This document shows positions 9,210 to 17,767 of a stretch of 64,000 nt of DNA, piece after piece (positions within the stretch are counted from its first letter, which is position 1; each line of letters begins with the position of its first letter). The notes below the pieces were generated by a model, which was not told the origin of the DNA, did no database searches, and worked only from the letters and a program-made list of their open reading frames with translations. The position numbers were made by a program, and so were the translations under genes. Source of the DNA: Flavobacteriaceae bacterium (GTDB lineage: Bacteria > Bacteroidota > Bacteroidia > Flavobacteriales > Flavobacteriaceae); assembly GCA_013043685.1 (NCBI GenBank), contig JABDNT010000002.1:62001-126000 (forward strand), in the 5' to 3' direction.

Positions 9210-9217
9210 TACTTTTA
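9210..9217 (+). promoter_or_regulatory. -7 box candidate for queD
   Basis: TACTTTTA starts 2 nt after the MATE stop codon and ends 19 nt before the queD ATG. It matches TAnnTTT with A in the last position. Confidence 0.3.
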
Positions 9218-9236
9218 CAAAAAGATTAAACGGCCC

Positions 9237-9686
9237 ATGAGCAACATACAAATTACCAAAATGTTTACCTTCGAAACAGGCCATGCCTTGTATGGGTACG
9301 ATGGGAAATGCAGAAATGTTCACGGCCACAGCTACAAACTTTCCGTGACCGTGATTGGAGTGCCAATAAGCGATTCAAATAATGTAAAATATGGAATGGT
9401 GATCGATTTTGGTGATTTGAAGAAGATCGTGAAAGAGGAGATTGTCGATGTCTTCGATCATGCCACTGTTTTTAATAAGAATACTCCCCATGTGGAATTA
9501 GCCGAAGAACTAAAGTCCCGAGGTCATAATGTGCTATTAGTGAATTATCAGCCGACCAGTGAAATGATGGTAATCGATTTTGCCGAAAAGATTCGTAAAA
9601 GATTACCGGAAACTATTAAACTTCATTCTCTTAAACTCCAGGAAACCGAAACCAGTTATGCTGCGTGGTTTGCTTCTGAGAACTAA
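9237..9686 (+). CDS. queD: 6-carboxytetrahydropterin synthase / 6-pyruvoyl-tetrahydropterin synthase family
   Basis: 149 residues, the usual QueD length. Zinc ligands H16, H29 and H31 are visible (ETGHAL and NVHGHSYK), and C25 in the CxxxHGH motif is the likely catalytic thiol. A second-half ETSYAAW segment contains the conserved Glu. QueD converts dihydroneopterin triphosphate to 6-carboxytetrahydropterin in the queuosine/7-deazaguanine pathway. Eukaryote-type PTPS activity cannot be excluded from sequence alone. No other queuosine gene is nearby; lpxH follows. Confidence 0.85.
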   Translation: MSNIQITKMFTFETGHALYGYDGKCRNVHGHSYKLSVTVIGVPISDSNNVKYGMVIDFGDLKKIVKEEIVDVFDHATVFNKNTPHVELAEELKSRGHNVLLVNYQPTSEMMVIDFAEKIRKRLPETIKLHSLKLQETETSYAAWFASEN

Positions 9687-9730
9687 TTCTTAATTGCTAA
9701 GTTGCTTTTCTTCCTAGGCGCTTTTTTAGC

Positions 9731-9738
9731 TATCTTTA
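9731..9738 (+). promoter_or_regulatory. -7 box candidate for lpxH, leaderless geometry
   Basis: TATCTTTA ends 4 nt (TCGC) before the ATG at 9743. This is the same spacing seen before five other genes in the window. Confidence 0.45.
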
Positions 9739-9742
9739 TCGC

Positions 9743-10501
9743 ATGCATATCCCTCAGGGTAAAAAAATTTACTTTTCCAGCGACAATCATCTTGGAGCAC
9801 CAACTCCAGAAGCCAGCTTCCCGCGAGAGAAAAAATTTGTCCGTTGGCTGGATTCCATCAAGCATGATGCTGCAGCCATTTTTCTATTAGGTGATCTTTT
9901 CGATTTCTGGTTTGAATATAAAACTGTGGTCCCAAAAGGATTTGTTAGGGTGCTTGGAAAGTTGGCCGAATTAAGTGATAGCGGCATACCGATCTATTTT
10001 TTTGTTGGGAATCACGACCTGTGGATGCGCGATTATTTCGAGAAAGAGCTTAATATTCCCATTTATCGTGAGCCAAAGGAATTCAATTTTAATGATACCT
10101 CGTTCTTTATTGGCCACGGAGACGGCAAAGGTCCCGGTGATAAAGGTTATAAACGAATGAAAAAAGTATTTACAAGCCCCTTCTTTAAATGGTTGTTTCG
10201 ATGGTTCCATCCGGAATTAGGAATGAGGCTTGCCCAATATCTTTCGGTGAAGAATAAGATCATTTCGGGTGACGAAGACAAGAAATTTCTTGGAGAAGAA
10301 AAGGAATGGCTGGCGCAATATGCCCGGCGAAAACTGGAGTCCAGTCATTACGATTATTTTGTTTTCGGGCACAGGCATTTGCCTATGGAAATTACTGTAG
10401 GGGATAATTCAACCTACTTCAATCTCGGTGATTGGATCACACATTTCACGTATGGAGTTTTTGATGGCACTAAATTTGAATTACTTGAATTCAAGGAATA
10501 G
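9743..10501 (+). CDS. lpxH: UDP-2,3-diacylglucosamine diphosphatase (metallophosphoesterase)
   Basis: 252 residues with all calcineurin-type metal motifs in order: SDNHLG (D-x-H), LGDLFDFW (GDxxD), VGNHDLWM (GNHD), a GHGDG segment, and FGHRHLP (GHxH). The HGDGKGPGDKGYKRMKK insertion is typical of LpxH, which hydrolyses UDP-2,3-diacylglucosamine to lipid X in lipid A synthesis at the inner-membrane surface. Length and motifs fit LpxH better than other phosphoesterases. A 46-codon esterase-like stub begins 5 nt after its stop. Confidence 0.88.
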   Translation: MHIPQGKKIYFSSDNHLGAPTPEASFPREKKFVRWLDSIKHDAAAIFLLGDLFDFWFEYKTVVPKGFVRVLGKLAELSDSGIPIYFFVGNHDLWMRDYFEKELNIPIYREPKEFNFNDTSFFIGHGDGKGPGDKGYKRMKKVFTSPFFKWLFRWFHPELGMRLAQYLSVKNKIISGDEDKKFLGEEKEWLAQYARRKLESSHYDYFVFGHRHLPMEITVGDNSTYFNLGDWITHFTYGVFDGTKFELLEFKE

Positions 10502-10506
10502 CATTC

Positions 10507-10647
10507 ATGAAGCGATTTATTTTATTGCTGCCGGTTTTACTATGTTCATTTCTCTTATTCTCATTTTCTTCTGAAGAAATCAAGGATAAGAAAGAAACCC
10601 TCTTTCACGATGGCTATCTCCGTACCTACTACGTCCATTTACCCTAA
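10507..10647 (+). pseudogene. Esterase-like gene stub: signal peptide plus first strand only
   Basis: A 46-codon frame starting 5 nt after lpxH. It encodes a strong signal peptide (MKRFILLLPVLLCSFLLFSF), a short charged linker, then HDGYLRTYYVHLP and a stop. This last segment matches the opening strand of PHB-depolymerase/LpqC-type esterases, where a G-x-x-R-x-Y-x-x-(H/Y)-x-P pattern is followed by ~250 residues of alpha/beta hydrolase. Nothing of that fold follows in any frame. It is best read as the truncated 5' end of a decayed esterase gene; a functional small exported peptide is the alternative. Confidence 0.5.
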
Positions 10648-10676
10648 TAAAAGTCATATTGAGGATTAAACGGCCC

Positions 10677-11285
10677 TTATTTTAGTAAATATTCAAGTGT
10701 GATAGCATCCAGCTTACCGTCTGGAAATAACCCGCTTTTCTCTTCAAAAGCTTTTAGCGCATTAAAGGTCTCTGCTCTGAAAAGTCCATCGTGTTCTATT
10801 ATATGACCTTTGCTGATCAATAAACCCTGAATTTCAAATACCATAGCGTTTTGTTCACGAAGACGCAATGAATTTGCCGAAGGATTTGCATAAAATTGCT
10901 TCCGTAATAATTGTTTCTTCTTTTCTTCTTCTGAAACTACACTTGGTTCTTTTTGTGTTTCAGGATCGAGTAATTGTTGCTCGTAATATTTTACATTGGC
11001 CCGTTTGTTCCTGTATTCCGAAACAGCAGCTTGTGTTCTGTTATTGTCTTTTTTAGGATTCCGCACATCAATTCTGTAGGCACTCCACTGAGTAATCACA
11101 TGGCCATTCAACGCTTCAACAGCTTCGAAATAATCTAAAAGGAGATCCTTGCGTTCCGAATTCTTGAGGTTTTCGGGTATCTTATATTCGTATTCAGTTA
11201 ATGAGAAGCGTTTATACTTCTTATACTGGCCCCATCCTATCAGGCCAATTATCACTATCAACAAGAATATTATGATTTGTTTCAT
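10677..11285 (-). CDS. Membrane-anchored peptidoglycan-binding-domain protein
   Basis: 202 residues. An N-terminal transmembrane helix (3-20) is followed by a basic stretch (KKYKRF), a helical linker (~45-135), and a C-terminal peptidoglycan-binding-1-like domain (~145-202). That domain has the repeat pattern LISKGHI...DGLFRAETFNALKAFE...G...DGKLDAITLEYLL. This topology suggests an inner-membrane-anchored periplasmic protein binding the cell wall. No catalytic domain is visible. It lies 35 nt upstream of recJ on the same strand, but a -7 box just upstream suggests its own start. Confidence 0.75.
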   Translation of the reverse strand: MKQIIIFLLIVIIGLIGWGQYKKYKRFSLTEYEYKIPENLKNSERKDLLLDYFEAVEALNGHVITQWSAYRIDVRNPKKDNNRTQAAVSEYRNKRANVKYYEQQLLDPETQKEPSVVSEEEKKKQLLRKQFYANPSANSLRLREQNAMVFEIQGLLISKGHIIEHDGLFRAETFNALKAFEEKSGLFPDGKLDAITLEYLLK

Positions 11286-11307
11286 TGCGGAGCAGATTAG
11301 TTTAATT

Positions 11308-11315
11308 TAAAGATA
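11308..11315 (-). promoter_or_regulatory. -7 box candidate for peptidoglycan-binding gene
   Basis: Reads TATCTTTA on the minus strand, 22 nt before the ATG at 11285, in the short gap after the recJ stop codon. Confidence 0.35.
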
Positions 11316-11320
11316 CAAAA

Positions 11321-13012
11321 TCAGAGTTTTATATCCTTAATTTTTAATTGAAGGCTTATCATTCCATTCCATTCGTTCTCATCAATTGCATAGGCAACTT
11401 TAAAATATTCCCCTTCACAAGCTATTTTCTCTTTATCTCCAAGCCCAAACCCTATACCGGTAATTGGTTTGCTATTTCCCTGGGTCACCACCAATCGCAA
11501 ATGGGACTTATCTTCCCCCACACATCGGCCAGTACCATTGTCTTTTACATCAACCGACATAAACACAGGATTCATATTACCCGGTCCAAAGGGAGCAAAC
11601 TGTTTTAAAATTCTATAAAACCTTGGTGTAATCTGGTCCAGACGGATCTGAGCATCGATCTTTATTTCGGGAATGAGCAGCGTTGGATCGATGGTTTCTG
11701 AAACCACTCGTTCAAATGCGACTTTAAACTTTTCGAAATCCTTTTCAAACATAGTCAGGCCGGCAGCATATTTGTGCCCGCCAAACTGTTCTATATGCCC
11801 CGCACATCCTTCGAGGGCGTTGTATATATCGTATCCTCTCACCGATCGGGCTGATGCTGCTAACTTTTCTCCACTTTTGGTAAAAACAAGTGTTGGCCGG
11901 TAGTACGTTTCCGTGAGCCGGGAGGCCACAATTCCAATCACGCCTTTATGCCAATTCTCTTTATAAACCACCGTGGTCATTCTATCTTCCTCATGCTTTT
12001 CTCTGATCTGTTGCAAAGCCTCTTCCGTAATTTGTTTATCTGTTTCACGACGTTCTGTATTGAACTCCTCGATCTCCCGCGCATAGTCCATGGCCTTATC
12101 CAGGTCTGGCTCTACGAGTAAGGTTACCGCATGATTGCCATGCTTCATGCGTCCCGCAGCATTAATTCTTGGTGCAATAATGAAAACTACATCGGTAATT
12201 GTTAATTTCTTCTTTTTAAGTTGCTGAAGTATGGCCTGGAAGCCGGTTCTCGGATTCGAATTGATCACTTTCAATCCAAAATAGGCCAGCACCCTGTTCT
12301 CCCCGGTTATGGGCACAATATCCGCTCCAATTGCAGTAACCACCAGATCGAGGTATAGCAGGAGATCATTTAAAGACAGACCTCTCCGGGAGGAAAGTGC
12401 CTGAACCAGTTTGAATCCTACACCACAGCCGCAAAGTTCTTTATAGGGGTAGTCGCAATCTGGTCTTTTCGGGTCTAATACCGCAACAGCATCTGGAATT
12501 GTATCTCCGGGCCGGTGATGATCACATATTATGAAATCAATATTCTTTTCAGAAGCATACAAAACCTTATCCAGGGCTTTGATCCCACAATCCAAAGCGA
12601 TGATCAGACCGATATCATTGTCTTCTGCGTAATCGATTCCCTGATAGGAGATCCCATATCCCTCTTCATAGCGATCCGGGATGTAGGTACCCACATTGGG
12701 ATAATAGGTTTTCAAGTAGGACGACAGCAGTGCCACGCTGGAAGTCCCATCTACATCATAATCACCGTATATAAGTATGTTTTCCCCTTCTTCTATTGAT
12801 TTTTCAATCCGTTCAACGGCTTTATCCATATCCTTCATAAGAAATGGGTCGTGCAGATGGGAAAGCTCGGGCCGGAAGAACCTTTTCGCGTCTTCATAGC
12901 TTTCAATACCTCTTTGTATAAGAAGTCCTGCAACTACAGGTTCAACCTGCAAATCTTTACTTAGTTTGCTTACTTTTTCAGGATTGGGTTTCGGTTTTAA
13001 TGTCCAGCGCAT
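11321..13012 (-). CDS. recJ: Single-stranded-DNA-specific exonuclease RecJ
   Basis: 563 residues, normal for RecJ. The DHH phosphoesterase domain carries motif I IYGDYDVDG (D84, D86, D88), the ALDCG motif, and the DHH motif in ICDHHRPGD. The DHHA1 domain carries the GGHKYAAGL motif, and a C-terminal OB-like region follows. RecJ degrades ssDNA 5' to 3' in RecF recombination, mismatch repair and base excision repair. It starts at ATG 13012, with an AT-rich region upstream but no clear TAnnTTTG box. Confidence 0.97.
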   Translation of the reverse strand: MRWTLKPKPNPEKVSKLSKDLQVEPVVAGLLIQRGIESYEDAKRFFRPELSHLHDPFLMKDMDKAVERIEKSIEEGENILIYGDYDVDGTSSVALLSSYLKTYYPNVGTYIPDRYEEGYGISYQGIDYAEDNDIGLIIALDCGIKALDKVLYASEKNIDFIICDHHRPGDTIPDAVAVLDPKRPDCDYPYKELCGCGVGFKLVQALSSRRGLSLNDLLLYLDLVVTAIGADIVPITGENRVLAYFGLKVINSNPRTGFQAILQQLKKKKLTITDVVFIIAPRINAAGRMKHGNHAVTLLVEPDLDKAMDYAREIEEFNTERRETDKQITEEALQQIREKHEEDRMTTVVYKENWHKGVIGIVASRLTETYYRPTLVFTKSGEKLAASARSVRGYDIYNALEGCAGHIEQFGGHKYAAGLTMFEKDFEKFKVAFERVVSETIDPTLLIPEIKIDAQIRLDQITPRFYRILKQFAPFGPGNMNPVFMSVDVKDNGTGRCVGEDKSHLRLVVTQGNSKPITGIGFGLGDKEKIACEGEYFKVAYAIDENEWNGMISLQLKIKDIKL

Positions 13013-13200
13013 ATTCTTAGAAAATCCAAATCACAAAATGAAAAATCACAAACCAATATAGATAAATCGGGATGTAAAATGCTTTTATAATAATTCGGAT
13101 ATGTTTTTAGTGGGGAAGCAGAACGCGATATGTAAAAATACTAATTATTATGACTTCTGAAGCAATCAACATCAATTTGGTTAAAGGCGCTTCATTTTCG

Positions 13201-13208
13201 TACTTTCG
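13201..13208 (+). promoter_or_regulatory. -7 box candidate for AhpD-like gene
   Basis: TACTTTCG (one mismatch to TAnnTTTG) lies 22 nt before the ATG at 13231. Its position argues that this ATG, not the in-frame ATG at 13150, is the true start. Confidence 0.35.
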
Positions 13209-13230
13209 GGAAAAACAAAATTACAACTCC

Positions 13231-13821
13231 ATGCCTTTAGTAACCCCTCTTTCCGCGGAACACGATCCGGAGACCAAACAGCTTGCCGAATTCTTTAACG
13301 AGACGCTTGGTTTTTGTCCGAACTCAGTACTCACTATGCAACGCAGACCTGCGATCAGTAAAGCCTTTATCAATCTAAACAAAGCCGTAATGGCCAATGA
13401 AGGCAGGGTAACTTCCGCCCTAAAACGAATGATAGCCTGGGTGAGTAGTAATTCCACAGGCTGCCGCTATTGCCAGGCTCACGCCATCCGTGCCGCCGAA
13501 CGCTATGGTGCCGAACAGGAGCAACTGGACAACATCTGGGAATACAGAACGCATCCGGCCTTTTCCGAAGCAGAAAGAGCTGCTCTCGATTTTTCACTGG
13601 CGGCCTCGCTAGTACCCAATGCAGTCGATGAGGAAATTAAAAGTCGCCTTTACGAGCATTGGAATGAAGGAGAGATCGTAGAAATGCTAGGGGTGATCTC
13701 TTTATTTGGTTACCTCAACCGTTGGAACGACTCGATGGGTACTTCAATCGAGGAGGGAGCCATAGAGAGCGGCGAGCAATACCTGGGAAAACACGGCTGG
13801 AACAAGGGAAAGCATGTTTAG
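13231..13821 (+). CDS. Carboxymuconolactone decarboxylase family protein (AhpD-like)
   Basis: 196 residues from ATG 13231. The frame is open back to an ATG at 13150, but the extra 27 residues are not domain-like and a -7 box lies between the two. The redox motif is GCRYCQAHAIRAAERYG, with the CxxC and the nearby His of AhpD-like peroxidase-associated proteins. The front part GFCPNSVLTMQRRPAI is also characteristic. Such proteins act as thiol-disulphide reductases or peroxidases; the partner here is unknown. Gene order does not suggest a pathway. Confidence 0.85.
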   Translation: MPLVTPLSAEHDPETKQLAEFFNETLGFCPNSVLTMQRRPAISKAFINLNKAVMANEGRVTSALKRMIAWVSSNSTGCRYCQAHAIRAAERYGAEQEQLDNIWEYRTHPAFSEAERAALDFSLAASLVPNAVDEEIKSRLYEHWNEGEIVEMLGVISLFGYLNRWNDSMGTSIEEGAIESGEQYLGKHGWNKGKHV

Positions 13822-13833
13822 AAATCTGGTATC

Positions 13834-14406
13834 TTAGTTTTGAAGGACTTCATGAATTTTATCCTGAAGCTTCGGAACTACATCATTTTCAAACCAGGGG
13901 TTTCGCGAGCGCCAAAACCGATTCACAGGGGAGGGATGTGGCAATGGCCAATATTTCGGAAGGAAATCCGTATAGTTTTTAACCTTACCTGTTAAGTTCC
14001 TTTCTTCCTTCGGAAAAAAATAATCCTGGGCATACGTGCCTATTAACAGTATTAGCTCAACTCCTTCAAATGCTTTGAAAATCCTGTCATGCCACGTTTC
14101 GGCACATTCCTTCCTGGGAGGTAAATCTCCTGTTTTTCCCTTTCCGGGATAACAAAATCCCATAGGCACAATCCCGAAATTATCAACATCATAAAACGTC
14201 TCGTTATCTACACCTATCCATTCACGCAATTTTTTCCCGCTTTGGTCGTCCCAGGGAATACCGCTTTGATGAACTTTCGTCCCCGGCGCCTGGCCTACTA
14301 CAATTATTTTGGAATTAGCTGAAGCTTCAATAACAGGCCTTGGTCCAAGGGGGAGGTGTTTGGCGCAGACGGTGCACTTTCGGATTTCACTTAGAAGTTC
14401 CTTCAT
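13834..14406 (-). CDS. Uracil-DNA glycosylase family protein
   Basis: 190 residues. VVGQAPGTKVHQSGIPWDD carries the GQAPG water-activating loop of the UDG superfamily and is followed by SGKKLREWIGV. The C-terminal PLPHPSP motif corresponds to the DNA-intercalation/HPSP motif. An N-terminal CTVC pair recalls [4Fe-4S] UDGs, but the full four-cysteine set is not obvious. Role inferred: removal of uracil or another damaged base from DNA. Its ATG overlaps the rsmI stop by 4 nt (translational coupling). Confidence 0.85.
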   Translation of the reverse strand: MKELLSEIRKCTVCAKHLPLGPRPVIEASANSKIIVVGQAPGTKVHQSGIPWDDQSGKKLREWIGVDNETFYDVDNFGIVPMGFCYPGKGKTGDLPPRKECAETWHDRIFKAFEGVELILLIGTYAQDYFFPKEERNLTGKVKNYTDFLPKYWPLPHPSPVNRFWRSRNPWFENDVVPKLQDKIHEVLQN

Positions 14407-15074
14407 TTTTTACCTCCAACTACGATCACTATTTCACCCTTCGGAGGATGTGTTTCAAAATGTGATATCAGTTCTGTTACCGTTCCTCTGAGGGTCTCTT
14501 CATGCATTTTACTTATCTCCCGAGATACGGAAATGGGCCTGTCCTCACCTAAAAATTCTGAAATCTGATTTAGGGTTTTAACAAGTTTATGCGGCGATTC
14601 GTACAAAATGATGGTGCGGGTTTCTTCAGCGAGTAATTTTAATCTGGTTTGTCTCCCTTTCTTGACAGGAAGAAATCCTTCAAATACAAATTTATCGTTA
14701 GGAAGGCCGCTATTCACCAAGGCCGGTACAAAAGCAGTAGCTCCAGGCAAACAATCGACCTCTATTCCTTGTTCAATACAAGCTCGGGTCAACAGGAATC
14801 CCGGATCACTTATCGCCGGAGTTCCGGCGTCACTTATAAGCGCTACAGTATCTCCGGTTTGTATTCTTGAAACTATAGCATCCACCGTTCTATGCTCATT
14901 GTGCATATGATGGGATTGCATGGGAGTTTGAATGTCGTAGTGCTTCAGGAGTTTGCCGCTGGTACGAGTGTCTTCGGCAAGTATAAGGTCGGCTTCTTTT
15001 AAAACCTCCACAGCCCTGAAAGTGATGTCCTTCAAATTGCCGATCGGGGTGGGAACTAAATACAATTTTCCCAT
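14403..15074 (-). CDS. rsmI: 16S rRNA (cytidine(1402)-2'-O)-methyltransferase
   Basis: 223 residues, shorter than the E. coli enzyme because the C-terminal helical extension is absent, which is usual in Bacteroidota. Tetrapyrrole-methylase-type SAM fold with LYLVPTPIGNLKDITFRA (N-terminus), LAEDTRTSGKLLKHY, LISDAGTPAISDPG and LPGATAFVPAL. RsmI 2'-O-methylates C1402 in the ribosomal P-site. First in order of transcription before the UDG-family gene, with a 4-nt overlap; the conserved hypothetical at 15084 lies 9 nt upstream on the same strand. Confidence 0.96.
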   Translation of the reverse strand: MGKLYLVPTPIGNLKDITFRAVEVLKEADLILAEDTRTSGKLLKHYDIQTPMQSHHMHNEHRTVDAIVSRIQTGDTVALISDAGTPAISDPGFLLTRACIEQGIEVDCLPGATAFVPALVNSGLPNDKFVFEGFLPVKKGRQTRLKLLAEETRTIILYESPHKLVKTLNQISEFLGEDRPISVSREISKMHEETLRGTVTELISHFETHPPKGEIVIVVGGKK

Positions 15075-15083
15075 TGTTCTGAT

Positions 15084-15836
15084 TTAATTGAAACTCTTTT
15101 CAACCAATGCCATGAATCGTTCTGCGTATTTATCTTTATTCAGCCAATAGTTGTAATCCGGTTTTACTTTTCCCTTTATGAAAGTGGCGGCCTCCTCAAA
15201 AGATCGCATTGAATTTATCTGAGATAAAACCCTCGTATAGTCATCGGTTCTATCGTTGAACAAATGTTTTATAAATGCATGCCTGTCGTTCAGGCCTATA
15301 TTCAGGCCGGATTTTACAACTTCATTAAGCGATTTTGGCCGATCTACTTCAACAGAATCCTTCGGTAGCGTCTCTGGTTTGATGGCAGTAGGTGGCTTAA
15401 CTGCTTTAGCGGTTTCGGGTTCTTTTCGTTCGAAAACCGGGGTCTCCTGGTAATTGGACGCAAACTCTTCAAGATCATTCTTCACATATTTCTTTTCAGG
15501 TAGCACCTCTTTAAGTAATTCGTCCACCTGATCGCTTTCTTCAGGCATTTGTGCTACTATATCCTTAATCTTTTCCATAACAGGCTCCACTAATTCATCC
15601 TCATGTTCTGGCTGCGGAACCGGTTCTGGTTCCACAAACCAATTTTGCTCCCGAAAAGACTTCGAATCGAACGACTGGTCGCCTCCCTCCAACTGCCCTT
15701 CCAGGTATTCAAGCACCGTAAGTTTCTCAAAGATGAGTCTAATGGCCTGCTTTACCTTCCGGACATTGAATTCTGTACCTTCCCTGCTGAGTTCCGCCGC
15801 TAATTCAGATATTTCTTTCTGAAGTTTCTTCTTCAT
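15084..15836 (-). CDS. Conserved flavobacterial protein of unknown function
   Basis: 250 residues, soluble and acidic in the middle. The N-terminal ~65 residues are helical and charged (MKKKLQKEISELAAELSREG). Residues ~75-175 are low-complexity with many E, P and V. The C-terminal ~75 residues (from LNDRHAFIKHLF to the end) are an ordered helical segment with aromatic residues (YNYWLNKDKYAERF). No enzyme motif is visible. It heads a leftward unit with rsmI and the UDG-family gene and is divergent from tdk. The arrangement suggests a housekeeping role, but the function is unknown. Confidence 0.75.
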   Translation of the reverse strand: MKKKLQKEISELAAELSREGTEFNVRKVKQAIRLIFEKLTVLEYLEGQLEGGDQSFDSKSFREQNWFVEPEPVPQPEHEDELVEPVMEKIKDIVAQMPEESDQVDELLKEVLPEKKYVKNDLEEFASNYQETPVFERKEPETAKAVKPPTAIKPETLPKDSVEVDRPKSLNEVVKSGLNIGLNDRHAFIKHLFNDRTDDYTRVLSQINSMRSFEEAATFIKGKVKPDYNYWLNKDKYAERFMALVEKSFN

Positions 15837-15937
15837 AATTTTTTATATTGAAATGGTTGTCCTCTCTTTAGTTTTGTTAAATTTACGCAACCTATATGTA
15901 AACGTCAAAGAATTCCTTTTTATTCTAAGTTAACCGT

Positions 15938-16576
15938 ATGTTTCTCGAAAATACCGTAAATCAGAAAGAGCAATTTGGATGGATCGAAGTGATCTGTGGC
16001 TCCATGTTTTCCGGAAAAACAGAAGAGCTTATCCGCAGGTTAAAACGTGCCAAATTTGCGCGTCAGCGTGTTGAAATATTCAAACCTTCTGTGGATCTGC
16101 GACATGAGGAGGATAAGGTAATTTCTCACGATAGTAATGAAATCAGGTCCACCTCCGTGCCTGCGGCAGCTAATATCCCAATACTCGCTGACGGATGCGA
16201 TGTAGTGGGTATCGATGAAGCCCAGTTCTTTGACGATGAAATAGTAAAGGTGTGCAACGACCTTGCCAACAATGGTGTTCGTGTTATCGTAGCTGGACTG
16301 GATATGGATTATAAAGGCAATCCCTTTGGCCCCATGCCAAACCTTATGGCAACTGCTGAATACGTGACAAAAGTCCATGCTGTTTGTCCCCGAACAGGAA
16401 ACCTTGCTCACTTCAGTTATAGAAAAGGGAATAGCGATGAATTGGTTCTTTTGGGTGAAACAGATGAGTACGAACCACTAAGTCGGGCCGCATATTACAA
16501 AGCCGTTCTTCGTGAAAAAGTTAAAAAAATAGATGTGAAGGATCCTATTGAATTACCTTCAAAAAAGCAAGCCTGA
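15938..16576 (+). CDS. tdk: Thymidine kinase (type II)
   Basis: 212 residues. P-loop GSMFSGKT (21-28), DEAQFFD motif (DExQF), and a lasso region with [10 protein letters not shown] and the TK signature [13 protein letters not shown]. It phosphorylates thymidine to dTMP in nucleotide salvage. The zinc site of type II kinases is reduced: only C in AVCPRTG is present where two Cys are usual, and the second pair is absent, so Zn binding is doubtful. First gene of a tdk-alr pair with 3 nt between stop and next ATG. Confidence 0.96.
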   Translation: MFLENTVNQKEQFGWIEVICGSMFSGKTEELIRRLKRAKFARQRVEIFKPSVDLRHEEDKVISHDSNEIRSTSVPAAANIPILADGCDVVGIDEAQFFDDEIVKVCNDLANNGVRVIVAGLDMDYKGNPFGPMPNLMATAEYVTKVHAVCPRTGNLAHFSYRKGNSDELVLLGETDEYEPLSRAAYYKAVLREKVKKIDVKDPIELPSKKQA

Positions 16577-16579
16577 ATA

Positions 16580-17689
16580 ATGCCCAAAGCCTCCGAAACC
16601 ATTCTCGAAATTGACCTCAACGCACTTGATCATAACTATCGGTTCATTACTTCAAATTTAAAACCTACTACCAGGGTATTAGGTGTAGTAAAAGCAAGTG
16701 GTTATGGTAGTGACGGTGCCGAAATCGCCCGGGAACTGGTTGAATTGGGAGCCGATTACCTGGCCGTGGCCTACGTTAATGAAGGCGTTGAATTACGTGA
16801 TGCAGGAATCGAGGCACCTGTATTAGTACTTCATCCCCAACCGGTCAACTTTGATGTGCTTATCGAGCGTTGCCTTGAACCCGCATTGTATAGTGCGAGG
16901 GTACTTAAATCTTTTATAGCCAAAGCTGAAGAACATTCACAAAAAGACTATCCTGTACATCTCAAATTCAATACAGGACTGAACCGTCTTGGATTTTGGG
17001 AAAATGATACGGAATGGATTACCGAAAGACTGTCGGGGACCAGTGCAATTAAAGTTAAAAGCATGTTCTCACACCTGGCGGCCAGTGAAGATGCTTCAGA
17101 AAAGGATTTTACCTTGAATCAAATCAAAAGTTTTAAGGCCATCACCGAAGACATGAGATCAAAATTAGGCTATGAAATGATGCTTCATCAAAGCAATACT
17201 TCTGCCATACTTAATTACCCCGAGGCTGAATTTGATATGGTGAGAACAGGTATCGGACTTTATGGATATGGTAACAATCCGTCTATTGATACCCATCTTA
17301 TACCTGTTTTACATCTAAAAACGGTAATTTCTCAGATCCATATGATCGAACCGGGTGAAACCGTGGGATATAATCGAGCTTATGCAGCGAAGGGTTACGA
17401 AAAAACCGCTACGCTGCCGATCGGGCATGCGGATGGCATACCCAGAAGTCTCGGTAATAAAAAAGGCAGCGTCATTATAAGTGGCCAAAAAGCCGATATT
17501 ATTGGCAATGTTTGCATGGATATGATGATGGTAGATGTAACCAATATCGATTGCAAGGAAGGAGATGAGGTTATTGTAATTGGTGAAAAAATGCCTGCTT
17601 CCGAGCTAGCTGCTGCGGGAAATACTATCTCATACGAGCTGCTTACGGCATTATCCCATCGAATAAAAAGGGTTGTTTGCCGAAAATAA
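16580..17689 (+). CDS. alr: Alanine racemase
   Basis: 369 residues, full length. The PLP lysine is K38 in GVVKASGYGSD. The C-terminal domain carries VGYNRAY (second catalytic Tyr region) and GNVCMDMMMVDVT. It interconverts L- and D-alanine for peptidoglycan synthesis. It starts 3 nt after tdk, so the two are probably co-transcribed; mscL follows after 78 nt. Confidence 0.96.
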   Translation: MPKASETILEIDLNALDHNYRFITSNLKPTTRVLGVVKASGYGSDGAEIARELVELGADYLAVAYVNEGVELRDAGIEAPVLVLHPQPVNFDVLIERCLEPALYSARVLKSFIAKAEEHSQKDYPVHLKFNTGLNRLGFWENDTEWITERLSGTSAIKVKSMFSHLAASEDASEKDFTLNQIKSFKAITEDMRSKLGYEMMLHQSNTSAILNYPEAEFDMVRTGIGLYGYGNNPSIDTHLIPVLHLKTVISQIHMIEPGETVGYNRAYAAKGYEKTATLPIGHADGIPRSLGNKKGSVIISGQKADIIGNVCMDMMMVDVTNIDCKEGDEVIVIGEKMPASELAAAGNTISYELLTALSHRIKRVVCRK

Positions 17690-17767
17690 ATTCTAATTTC
17701 TTCATTATTAGGCACTCATAGCAGATTTTGATTAACTTTATCGCTATTAACTTATAAACCTATCAAC

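Noticed and set aside
13150-13230. N-terminal 27-residue extension of the AhpD-like protein
   Set aside because: A -7 box at 13201-13208 lies between the two ATG codons and the extension is not family-like; kept only as an alternative.
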